Notes under the pieces: generated by a model | Seen by the model: the letters and a program-made list of their open reading frames with translations, nothing else | Told to the model about the DNA's origin: nothing | Databases searched by the model: none | Program-made: the position numbers and the translations under genes | From: Calcarisporiella thermophila CBS 279.70 | Lineage: Eukaryota; Calcarisporiellomycota | NCBI RefSeq assembly: GCF_041956535.1 | Contig: NW_027192198.1 | Span: 164,551 to 228,550, forward strand | Direction of reading: 5' to 3' | Length of the DNA: 64,000 bases | Part shown: in pieces, positions 24,244 to 34,675 of the stretch | Numbering within the stretch: the stretch's first letter is position 1 | Layout of the letters: every line of letters starts with the position of its first letter

Positions 24244-25046
24244 ATGCGGATATTCTGTATCCCGATCGCCCGAAACCACTGGGCGTTTTATTGTCATTCA
24301 ACACTTCCTGCAACATCGCGTCTCTCCCAGTGGGTTGCTTGGGCATCACGCAAATGGGACTCCCTCTCCACCTCTGAGCCGAAATCATTCAAAGGGCGTG
24401 TCTATGCTACGGGCAATAATCTCCTCGATCGCATGGAGCATGAGGAATGGTTCCTTAAGGGAGTGCCTATGAAGGAGGACTGGGTTGGTAGCACAACGCG
24501 CGTGCCTTTATTACACCCCTCGAAAATTCCCGGGAATGTTGTTAGCGATCATTTAGATGATTTGATTAAGAGGAGACTCCCATATCACAGACGATATATG
24601 ATATATTCTGCATTGTGGATTCCACTATCGGTATCATTTACGCTAGTACCATTAATTCCAAATTTCCCACTAGCATACAATTTATTCCGACTTTATTCAC
24701 ATTATAAAGGTTCATATAAAATTTTTGCAACCCTTCACCCTTGGTATATTTATTAACTTTTAACTATAATAATGTAGCTTTTAAGGGGGCACAGCACCTC
24801 CAATATCTGCGACAACACCAGCGCATAGACTTGCAGTCTGAAGTTACTGTGGATCGTTGCCTCGAATCCCTGAGTTTCGATGGCTCGACAAACAATATCA
24901 CCTATGATGTTTCGGGCGGGATACTGGAAGAGGAGCGAGTGCACGAACTTTCCAAGGCATTTGAACTGCCAGGATTAGATCATGATATAAGAAGAGCACT
25001 GCATCAAGTCAAGAATAAGTTGGAAGCAAAAGATAAAAGGCCTTAG
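24244..25046 (+). CDS. Mitochondrial K+/H+ exchange-related protein (Mit_KHE1 family)
   Basis: The family (yeast YDL183C and relatives) is linked to potassium/proton exchange across the inner mitochondrial membrane. Two exons, 24244-24709 and 24778-25046, give 244 residues. Landmarks are the start MRIFCIPIARNHWAFYCHST, the NNLLDRMEHEEWFLKGVP motif, PLLHPSKIP, the hydrophobic pair YSALWIPLSVSFTLVPLIP and YNLFRLYSHYKAFKGAQHL, which carries the exon junction (phase 1). The C-terminal 60 residues are a polar helix region. There is a conserved charged stretch HLDDLIKRRLPYHRR just before the membrane part. It is divergent from ACC1. Confidence 0.85.
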
Positions 25047-25738
25047 AAATAAATATATATATACGTGGCCACTTATAATTTTGTTCAATTAAATTATCTT
25101 CTGGTGTATTTGATTTTCGAATTTTTTTTTTTTTGCAAAAAAAAAAGAGAAGCATATTATAGACTTGCAAAACAAAAATGCAAAAGTTGCAGAAAAAAAC
25201 ATTGAGTAAGAGTGTCTAATGATTCAATTCATATTACTCTCTAATTTTTGATCCGATAAATAACTATTTTCAATTGAAATCATATAACTACGGGTATTCA
25301 AGATATTTTCTACCAAATCTTTTTTTTTATTGTTCAAACATTGTAGCAACCTATAATTATAAGGGTTTTTTAAAGAATATTTTTTGTAAAGTATCCAAAT
25401 GAGATTAATCAATAGAAATGCATTTAAGGTCGTACGCCTTCGGCCGGTTACAATCAACCACTGGCAGAAGTTACAGGACAAGAGATAGTAATAATTGAGA
25501 ATCCAGAACCAACAAGTACGAAAAGTAAGGGACAGGAACGAGAGACAGTAGTAGTGGTGAATATAGGCACAATTGTGCTGGTAGGGGATAGTGGGATTCG
25601 CTCATAAATAAAATAGGGATTCTTTAGCTATTTCTAATATTTCAAGCACGAAAGTACCTTGTTGTTTATACTACTGATTAATTGAGCTACCAATATCACC
25701 ATTGACGCTATATATTCAACAGATTAAATAGGGCAATC
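25047..25738. other. AT-rich gene-free stretch at the left edge of the island
   Basis: About 0.7 kb of strongly AT-rich sequence with A and T homopolymers after the 3' end of the K+/H+ gene. It contains no recognisable exon, and I see no clear LTR or direct repeat that would mark an element end. Confidence 0.5.
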
Positions 25739-26800
25739 CTAATGAAAAAAGAGACTGAGAGATTTATTACAAAACCTATTTGCAATAGAGTGGCCGGATT
25801 TGCCCTCTAATGACATAATTTTTATAATTTTTCTACTTGCAGTTCCTGACTTGGATGATATGGAATTTTGGGCAGCTGCTACACTATAGACGGGAATCTT
25901 TTGTGTTGACATTGTCACTGGATATAATATTTCAAACAATCCGCATGAATAGGTATACCCAACTCGCGTCCTTGTTTTCCTAAATAAAATCTGTCTGCTG
26001 CCTCTACTCGTGTCACGATCAAAGGTCCAAACCACTTATCACGAAAAACTGTTTCCGGCGATGCAGTATGTATGAGTACAATATCCCCTAGCTTAAAGCT
26101 TATCTTCTTATTCGTCTATTATACCGTGCTACTATTTTTACTAATTCATTCTCAAGTTTCGAGCAGCCGTCTTTTTTGTCGCCATCAATGCTGATCTTAT
26201 TGTCTCTAAATTGTTATGACCGTCTCGGGCGGATCACCACCTAACACATCCCCATCTACGCGTGGGGCCCAAAGAGCAGGTTTTATCATCCTTGTACCAA
26301 ATAAAATCTCATAAGGGCTGTATCCCGTTGCTTCATGTCATTTTGTTCAAATTTCCATAAGTGCGAGTTGTAATTCAAAATCCTAATCTGACTTGCACCG
26401 TGTCATCTTACAGCCATAGCTTTAAGTTTTTGATTCATGAATTCTACCTTGCCATTCGCTTCTGGTTAATAAGATGGTGTATATGTAACATTAACATCTA
26501 GCCGTTTAAAAAATTGTTGCTATAATTCACCCGTGAAATTTGCACCTTGATCAGAGACGAGTCGTTTTGGATATCCCAAAAATCAAAAATGACACTTAGA
26601 TTTCCTCAAGAATAAATCTAAAATATATCTCTTGAAAATAAGATAACCAAAGTATCAGCAATGTAACAATAACAAAAATCGTCAAGGTAACCATAACGAA
26701 AATGACTCATAAAAGCTCAACTTCGGGTCATGCGTTGATTATATTAAACTTGCGCAATCTATTCCCTGATTCTTACACTCGACATTCGTTCTGATACAAA
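25739..26800 (-). mobile_element. Decayed Ty3/gypsy-type retrotransposon integrase fragment
   Basis: On the minus strand, from about 26590 to 25908, conceptual translation shows the second half of a retroviral-type integrase: LVSDQGANFTGEL, a TYTPSY motif followed by PEANGKVEFMNQKLKAMA, and then a C-terminal SFKLGDIVLIHTASPE and DKWFGPLIVTRVEAADRFYL. This order (catalytic core, then DNA-binding GPY/F-like domain) is that of Ty3/gypsy pol. The frame is broken by TAG, TAA and TGA codons and by frameshifts, and upstream of 26600 only faint similarity remains. No reverse transcriptase, gag or LTR is visible in the window, so it is a relic and cannot move. Confidence 0.75.
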
Positions 26801-26847
26801 GCAGCTAGGGCATATGGCCGATGACGTTACCGCCGCTCACCTACCAA

Positions 26848-27117
26848 TCACACATGGGAACTACTCCGGTGGGCAAGCTTCCAGTTGTGGTTCACCCTCC
26901 CCGAGTGATGGTGCGGTGAGCCGCATTGCTCGTACAACTTAACAGTGAGCGCAAGGCTGTCATCTCCCATAGCATCCCTAGTCTTGCCGAACATATGTGC
27001 CCAGTAAGCCGCCCCTTCCGGGTTTGGGTGTCCAATTGTGCGGTCACCCACCCGCAGGGATGCGAGAGGATCTACCAGTGTTACATAGAATTTAGGAAAT
27101 GTGGAGAACAGGCACTC
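26848..27117 (-). pseudogene. Short GC-rich coding-like fragment of unknown origin
   Basis: A 270-bp segment, clearly richer in GC than its surroundings, is open on the minus strand and contains RTIGHPNPEGAAYWAHMFGK and a C-terminal HHHSGRVNHNW before its stop at 26848. It has no start codon in good context and fades into AT-rich sequence on both sides. It has the same orientation as the orphan ORF that ends 240 bp upstream (27361), so it may be a remnant of the same insertion. I do not recognise the protein. Confidence 0.3.
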
Positions 27118-27360
27118 AAGTTCACGAAAGTATAAGAAAAACTGTTTTTGTTAAAAATGATAATGCAAAAGACATCCTTATATAAGTACGAAGAAAGTAA
27201 GAGTAAATATGAAATGATACAATAGTAGTATTATTCAATAGCCACGTAATCTTTGCCAAAAATAAAAATAATGTATAACAAATGTAGCACTCAATTTGCT
27301 TTTTGTAAAAATAAGCATTAGATTGAAAGATTAAATCATTCCCTCGCTAATCAATCCTCA

Positions 27361-29752
27361 TTAATCTGGGGGTATGAATGCCCTGGTACATAACACCAGG
27401 CAGCTAGCACCAACACGCATTGCCGCCGCCATTTGGCTCGCACAATTGGCGCTGTCTGCCATGAGCCACACTCTCTGTCCCCGGGCGGCGGCCCTTAATG
27501 CAATGGCCACACAAGCCACCGGACATATGTCCGCCGCTACAATTTCCAGCTGGCCATCTGGACAGACGTACCATGTTGGCCAGTCCACCTCGACCACAGG
27601 GTGTGCATGAGGTTCATTAGGCGGCGTTGGGGGTGATGTTGGCTGACTGGCTGAACTCATCTCCGCAATTAGGACCTCGTGACTCACAGAGGACACCCAT
27701 CCTCCGCCCTTGTCACAACGGACTGGCAACAGCAGGGTTTCCTCTAATGTGTGCCATTGCACGAGGCACCGGGGGTTAAAAGGCTTCTTATCCCGTAGCA
27801 CTGCAGACCGTGCACTCCAACCGCTCGCGCCCCCTAATATGGGTAGGTATAGCTCATCGCCAATCTTAGCGTTATTCATAGATAGAACGATGGCACCAAT
27901 CTCCTCGCCAGGTGCTAGCCGCTGGCCAGGGGACAATTCCGTGATCAAGGCGTTCTCGTCTGGAGGAACATACCATTGGATGGCAAGCACATTCGGGCCC
28001 AATGACACGAATCGGCCCACAGGTAGATCCAATTTGCATATTCTCCCCCCGAAAGTGCGGTTAGCCTGATTTGCGCTATGTCATTGCTGACAGGATCTAG
28101 TAACGGTACAGGTTGGCCTAGTTTAGCTTCAATAGCGAAGTACTCCCATGGAGAACCCCGCAAGTTGACAACCAATCCCGTGGTGAGCACTTCGGCAGTA
28201 GATGGCTCCTTCACCTGCGCGGTTGGGTCGCCCCAGTTCCCAACGGCAAAACCATGCCTCAGCGCCTCTCTCGCAAACTCGGCCTGCCATTCTGGGCCTC
28301 TGTCCGCCTCCAACCAGATAACCACACACGCACCAATGGCCCACAAGCGGTTCTTGGCACGCTCGACTGCCCCGCCTGCCGGCAGGCTACGGAGCAAGCG
28401 TGCAGCCTGCTCGACATTCGAGGTGTGCTCCGCGCCACTGAGCAATAAACCGACGGCGTCAATAAAGTCGGCCCACTGTCCCGCCTCATTTGCACGCTCA
28501 TCAGTGGCAACCTGCAAGCCGACCATGTATGCCGATGGCAATGCCCTAGCCATCTCCGATGCATGAGTCAGGAGGTAGCTCGCGTGCATCTTGTAAACAG
28601 GGTTGGAGGCCATTAGCCACATGTCACGGCCACTCTTTCCTATGTGCTGGTATGCTCCGCGCACATGCCGCCCAGCCAATAGTGTCAGTAGCACGGACAA
28701 TCTACCGATCGGGTCGGCTGCAACGTGCCCAATGTGCCACCCCTAACCCCTATGTGCCATGCGAGGTCTTCCAGCTCCAGTATTGGAGGGGATGCTCCCG
28801 TTTCAGTGGCAGCAACTCGGGCAGCAATGTGCGTGGCTACTGGGCCCTGCATGTGTGGCCCAAGCAGCGAGGCTGCGCGGTTAACCCACGTAAGTGGAGA
28901 TAGCTCATATGGAGGATCTATGACCACCGCACAGCCATGCATCATTGCCCGACATGACGCACACCCAGAACACTCGCCTTCAGCAACGATATATGCCCGC
29001 GATCCCAGACTCCCGGCCACCTGCCGCAACAGCTCCCCCCACGCCCCAGACCGATGCGCAGTGATGAACATTGGGTCCCGTCGTCCATCGAGCCACCCCC
29101 GCAGTGCATCATGTGGTGTCTGCAACCAATGAAAGGGTAGCCTGGTGAAGCCCTCCCCGTGTAGGCACGGTGCTCCGTACACCGGTAGCATGCCACCAGC
29201 ACCCCATGATACCTCCAAATACCCCAGGTTACACTTGTAGATACCAAAAGTGGCCCAGCATGTAACGCACTTGAGGGGGGCCTCCCATACTGGATATAGG
29301 ACTGGGTTCATCTGCAGGCTACTGTAACTCCTCAACAAAGCTGACGCCTCGGGCAGTATCTGGATGGAATAGCGGTTGTGCTGGTCAAACCGCTGGCTGC
29401 CAGGAACCCAAGCTGGTCCTGATGAATCTTGCTCGTAGGCACCTTGTAGAGCGGCAAGTAAAGCATCCTCATCATAATCCTCAGTAATTTTTGTCCCAAG
29501 CGAGCCCAAGCCCGCGCCCTGCCTACGAAACTTGGCGTGTAGTGAAGAATCCTCAGCACGGGATATGACGTTTCCAATCAATGTAGGTGCACCACCCTCT
29601 GACTCCCCAGCAATGACAGTAGACCCCGTAATTTCGACGATATCTTCACAGCTGGCATGCAGCGGAGATTCTTCAAAATACTTGGCTTATGAGGACACAC
29701 TGCCACCATCCACTGTGTTATTTTCATCCCGTCGTATATAAGGTTCGAACAT
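27361..29752 (-). pseudogene. Long orphan ORF, broken by one stop and two frameshifts
   Basis: One coding sense runs over 2.4 kb without introns, equal to about 797 codons. From the ATG at 29752 it reads 21 codons to a TAA at 29689-29687, continues in the same frame to about 28700, shifts frame between about 28740 and 28690, and shifts again at a run of six C near 28050. The final stop is at 27361. The product is rich in Ala, Gly, Trp and Leu, with Cys clusters (CVTCWATFGIYKC and CSGCASCRAMMHGC) and no signal peptide. I do not recognise the family. Intronless structure, isolation in an AT-rich island beside a dead retroelement, and the breaks fit captured foreign DNA such as an integrated mycovirus or element gene, but that is inference. 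The second break at a homopolymer could be a sequencing error. Confidence 0.6.
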
Positions 29753-30179
29753 GTCGATGTGTAATGGTGGGTAGGCGGGTGGTAAATGGGTGTAATAAAA
29801 ACGCCACTTATGAAGTTTGTACGGGTCCCTTCTCCGCAGTGGTGTGTGCTAGTGGTTGCTTAAACGGTGATAAAGCGATAGTAGACAGACAATTCAAGGC
29901 TCAGACCTCCCCGAGAGATTGATGGCTGTGGGATGACTGACTGACTAACTGTTTGAGGTAGCGGTTGATCAAAAGTATAGTGCGCCAAATTTTCTTCGTT
30001 GCCTGGCGAGTGCGGGTAATTGGCAAGTGACTGTTTGCACCTCTGGGGGGCAATTTTTGTCATCAAATATTTCTAGCAATTAATTAAAATCAAGGACCCG
30101 TTAATTGAAAAGTCATTGCACTATAATTCTTAATACATTCAGCAAAAAAAAAAGTGCCACGAGAATTTCATTTGAAGGG
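29753..30179. other. Gap between orphan ORF and CENP-M-like gene
   Basis: 427 bp. On the minus strand an open frame of 68 codons (30066-29860) lies just upstream of the orphan ORF and could be its leader or remnant. The right part is AT-rich 5' sequence of the CENP-M-like gene with a poly-A run at about 30144-30153. Confidence 0.4.
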
Positions 30180-30972
30180 ATGATATCCCCATACACGCAG
30201 CTTCCAACCTCCAATAATCGGGAGCAGCACGCCACTGTTTTAGTAGCTATAATACTAGGCTACTCGTTTACTTTTTCCTAATTTTTTTTTTTTTGTCAAT
30301 GACAGATAGTTGGGCCACCCGCGAGTGGAAAGCGTACCCTCTCTAGGCAACTAATTGAGGGAATAAAAGATGCTTCATTCAACTGGTAATTAGAATACAT
30401 ATTCCTCAATATCAAAATCTAGATCTCATTACTCTCTTCCGTAGTCGAACAGCGGAAAGTCTTCCCCTTCCATCAGATGATAAACGACCGCGTTACGACT
30501 TTGTTATATTTCTACTTGACTTGACAAACAGGCAGAGTTTCGATCAGTTTCAGCGTTCACTACCCTGCCTGTCGCCAGAATTCCTGATGGGGCGATCCTG
30601 CATAGTTCTTACTAGAGGTATCTTCTATGCTTTATCACATCTATCCACCGTTTTTACATGGCATTTTCAACCATAGCCGACAAAATTACACATTACAGCT
30701 TTGACAGCAAGGATGTTAAAACCTATGTCGAACAATTTTATGACATCCCAATATTCCATACAAATCTTTCGGTAACGGGTTTGATATTTCTCTCCGTAGA
30801 TTTCTAGGCTAATCTAAGTTGCAACCGCTATTCCACTTAGAATGAAGAAGAGAGGGCTACTCTATCGGAGCAGCTATTCCGCTGCATACAGGTATCGAGC
30901 GGGTATCAGCCCTTCATAACACCAGCACGAGTGCACTCCATGATGATGGGAGACACATTTTTGGAGCAATAG
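30180..30972 (+). CDS. CENPM: CENP-M-like kinetochore protein (small-GTPase fold)
   Basis: CENP-M is a GTPase-like protein of the constitutive centromere-associated network that holds CENP-I, H and K together. Five exons (30180-30242, 30306-30385, 30445-30617, 30677-30771, 30841-30972) give 180 residues, the same length as human CENP-M. Diagnostic segments are ESLPLPSDDKRPRYDFVIFL (human: K-S-L-P-L-P, N-R-P-R-x-D-x-x-V-F), then SFDQFQRSLPCLSPEFLMGR, and the C-terminal ERATLSEQLFRCIQV. Before these, at residues 20-32, stands VLIVGPPASGKRT, a P-loop-like sequence after a hydrophobic strand; animal CENP-M has lost this motif. The position after GK is Arg, not Ser/Thr, so nucleotide binding is uncertain. 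All intron phases agree. The gene was found only by splicing; no single exon is longer than 173 nt. Confidence 0.8.
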
Positions 30973-31130
30973 CCAAAAATTAAAAGTCACGAATGTATTT
31001 ACATCATACCCTCGACTGTATTAAACGCGAAAAATAAAATACTGATCATTTTATAGATCTCTATATCATAATCTCCATTGTCCCCCCCATAAGTCGATCG
31101 TTTTGCGGTTGACGCATTCTTTCCATAAAC

Positions 31131-34100
31131 ATGTTCGGAAACACGTATGTATACTTAGTTTTTCTTTGATTATTTTTCCCATGTCAATTCGAGTTTCGTT
31201 AATTATCATACAATCTATTTTATAGATCCAATTCAGGAGGGTTCAACTTTGGCCAACCTCCAGCTACCACTCAAACAACTGCTGCTGGAACGCCTGCTTT
31301 CAGTTTCAGCGCAGCTACTCCTGGCACAGCCCCATCTCTGACTTTTGGGACATCCACATCCACATCAGGAGGAGCTGGGAGTGGATTTGCGTTTGGTTCT
31401 ACGCCTGCACCTGCTTCATCCACAGGTGGTTTTGCGTTTGGTTCGACGCCTGCATCTGGTACATCTACTGGTGGATTTGCCTTTGGAACGACACCATCTT
31501 CAACTACTACCACCACTGCTACTACTACCTCTACATCAGGAACAAGTGGTTTTGCTTTTGGATCTAGCACTCCTGCCCCTACTTTTGGCTCTGCACCCAC
31601 TTCATTCGGAGCTACAGGATCTACTGCTCCCACTAGCACTCCCGGACTATCCTTTGGCTCGACGCCAGCAGCCACTTCTGCCCCTTCCAGTTTGGCAACT
31701 CCGTTGTTCGGCTCTACGACCGCGCCATCAGCAGGATCTTCTGGCGGGATCTCTTTCGGCTCCACTCCAGCAACTTCAACTGGAGCATCTAGTGGATTCT
31801 CATTCGCAAAACCAGCAGCAAGTACGACACCCGCTGCAGGCGGCTTTTCTTTAACCTCCACTACCTCTGAAGCAGGCTCCTCTGCTCCCAAATTCGCCTT
31901 TGGATCCACCACTCCAGCACCAGCTACTACCGCAGCAGCACCTGCCGCGGCCACAGGCGGGTTTAATTTCGGAACACCCGCTGCAACAACAGGCGCAGCA
32001 TCTGCACCTTTGTTTGGATCAGCTGCAACCCCTGCGCCCTCCTCCACACCAGCGTTGGCAGGAGGGTTTGGTTTAAAGGCACCCGCCTCCTCAGAGGCGG
32101 CCACAACCACACCTAGCACCACCTCTGCGCCATCGTTTTCCTTTGGGTCCACTACTTCTGCTCCAGCTGCAACCACTGCACCCGCAGCCACAGCTACAAG
32201 TGGATTCTCTTTTGGAACACCGGCCGCATCTATGGGGTCAACCGAGGCCCCTAAACTTTCGTTCGGATCAACCACTACCTCTACTACCGCCGCAACCTCC
32301 TCAGCAACTCCATCTTTTTCCTTTGGTGCAAAAACAGAGACTACGGCTGCACCTGCAGCTAGCTCGACCGCTGCTACAGCGGTGACAACAGCTTCAACGC
32401 CTGGGTTCTCACTTAAACCCCCCGACACAACGACAACACCAAGCCTGTCCTTTGGGACAAAGCCTGCCACCGCCACCACTACCACTACTACTTCTACTAC
32501 CACCACTACTGCACCTACAACCAGCGCAACCACCACCGCTACGACTAGCGCTCCAGTGGTCTCGAGTGCGACCACCACAGCCGAGCCGTATGTATTCAGC
32601 TGTTTATTACACTGATCCTATTTGTTCATAATTACAACCAAACTAATCTGTTTCTGCTCTACTCTATAGTGCTAAACCAATGTAATTTCCCTAGCCTATA
32701 TGCCTCGGATGGAATACGCGAAAGACTCATTTTCTTTTAACCCTTTTAATAGTGTAAAAATTACAGATCCCCGCATGGTGGTTAAAACCTCCAAATATTC
32801 CGAGTTGCCCGAGAATGCACAGCGTTATCTAGACGAAGTTGAAAAACACATGCGAGCTCAAACGCAGATTCTTGAGTCTATCAAGTCGCGGCAGACCAAT
32901 GATCTGATTCGTAAGGTGAAAGAAGAGGTCGATGGTCTCTCACAGAAACTGGCGTCCGTCAACAACGCCCTAGAGAGGGACATCGTGGTAATCGAGAGCG
33001 TGAAGCGGCGTGCGACGGAGGAACTGCGCAACTCCGAGATGGCCAGCCGTGTTATAGACGAGCTGAAGAACCCACAGCGGAGCATGTACTCATGGGTGAA
33101 TGCTACATCTGAGTGAGTAGCTCGATTTGATTTTCTTGGATATTGCGCTTTTTCAAAAGCCTAACGAGGATGATTAATGCAATTAGCTATTTCTGGAATC
33201 TGGCCAATTCCTTCGAGACTCGAATGGACCAATATCGTCAGCTGATGGAGGTAAGAGGGGAACTTGGCAGGCTTTTTTTTAAAATAAAATTAAACATTGG
33301 AGTGATTGTGTCCGTTTCTAGGACATCGAACGGCATCTCTCTTCTCTGTTGCAAAATCCAAGATACACTCCTCAAGGTAAGCATGAATGGCTGCTGACTT
33401 TGCCCTCGTTCACTGATTGATCATATGTTGAAATGGCTGTGTTGTATAGCTGTCGCACAAATTATACGCAATCAATACGAGTCTTACCTTGCTGTCTCAT
33501 CCAAGGTACAGTCCCTCGATGAAGCCGTGAAGAAGCACCGTGAATGGTACGCTGCCTATCGTAAGAAATGGTTCGGGGACGAACGCAACCCATTCGCAAC
33601 ATTGAAGCGGGTGAAGCGGGATGGTAATATTTTGAAAATCCGGATATTCTACTGCAACGGGCTTTAAACTTACCTCCATACCAGGTCGAGTGGTGGATAC
33701 TGTCACAAGCGAGGAGGAGATGCGGTACAGTCTTGCTGCTTCTCAGCTTATCCCTTCGGCGGGGCAACAGCAACAGCAGCCTGCCACCACCACTGCTGGC
33801 TCTTCGCTTTTCGGAGCTAGCGCTAACAAACCAGCCGGCTTAAGTCTCTTTGGCTCAAAGCCTGCAACAGGAGGTGGCCTGTTCGGCGCTACTAGCCAAC
33901 CCCAGCAACCAGCCGGAGGACTATTCGGCAGTACGACAACCACATCCGCCCCTGCCACGGGTGGGCTTTTCGGCGCAACCCCAGCCACCAGCACGGCCGG
34001 TAGCCAATTGTTTGGCGCAGGAGCGGGAACAACCACAACCACCGCTGCCCCCACGACTGGCGGATTGTTCGGCGCTTCGTCAACCCCGAGCACCGGATTA

Positions 34101-34478
34101 TTCGGATCGACGACGCCTGCAACGGGAGCGGCGAGTGGCGGAGGCCTCTTTGGTGGAGCAACTACAACACCCGCACCAGCCTTTGGTGCGACCCAGTCCT
34201 CTGCCGCGCCCTCCACGGGCGGTTTGTTTGGAAGCACAACCCCAGCAGCCCCTAGCTTCGGAGCGGCTCAGACAACAGGCGCCCCCGCCTCGGGTGGGCT
34301 CTTTGGCAGCACGACCCCAGCCCCGGCTTTTGGGCAGCAGCAACAGCAACCAGCCCAACAAAGCGGAGGTTTATTCGGCAGCACGGGCGGGTTTGGGCAA
34401 CAGCCGCAACAACAGAGTGGGGGACTGTTTGGTGCATCAAGCACTCCTTCGTTTGGCGGCTTTGGGCTGAAAAAATGA
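31131..34478 (+). CDS. NUP58: Nup58/Nup49 channel nucleoporin with FG repeats at both ends
   Basis: Nup58 (yeast Nup49) forms the central nuclear-pore channel with Nup54 and Nup62. Seven exons: 31131-31144, 31226-32587, 32753-33112, 33187-33250, 33322-33376, 33450-33623 and 33685-34478, giving 940 residues. Residues 1-460 are Ser/Thr/Ala-rich with many FG units (FAFGSTP, LSFGST). Residues about 460-680 are the coiled-coil core, with KYSELPENAQRYLDEVEKH, SVNNALERDIVVIESVKRRA, YFWNLANSFETRMDQYRQLM and KHREWYAAYRKKWFGDER, matching the Nup58 family better than Nup54 or Nup62. Residues 690-940 are GLFG-type repeats. The third exon begins at 32753; an earlier acceptor near 32694 breaks the frame. 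C-terminal FG repeats are found in animal Nup58 but not in yeast Nup49. Confidence 0.9.
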
Positions 34479-34675
34479 GCTGTTTTCTCTACTTATTGCT
34501 TTATAAATTATGATGGGCTCTTTTATCTATAAATATATCTCTATATCAAGAGAATAAAAATAAAAATTACAAAAGTCTAATGAAAGATCATTCCCATTTA
34601 TTTGCAAGGAGGAGCGGCCGTTTTGGATTAAAGGAGAATACATATAAAACCGTCTAGGGGTAGAATGGCGCCCCC

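Noticed and set aside
31271-32578. 435-codon minus-strand ORF opposite the Nup58 FG repeats
   Set aside because: It is the antisense of a Ser/Thr/Ala repeat region, which avoids stops on both strands; its Val/Ala/Gly product resembles nothing and the plus strand has a clear gene.
32594-32752. Exon of Nup58 starting near 32694 (MPRMEYAKDSF)
   Set aside because: Joining it to the FG exon breaks the frame; the acceptor at 32752 gives correct phase and the family sequence begins only after it.
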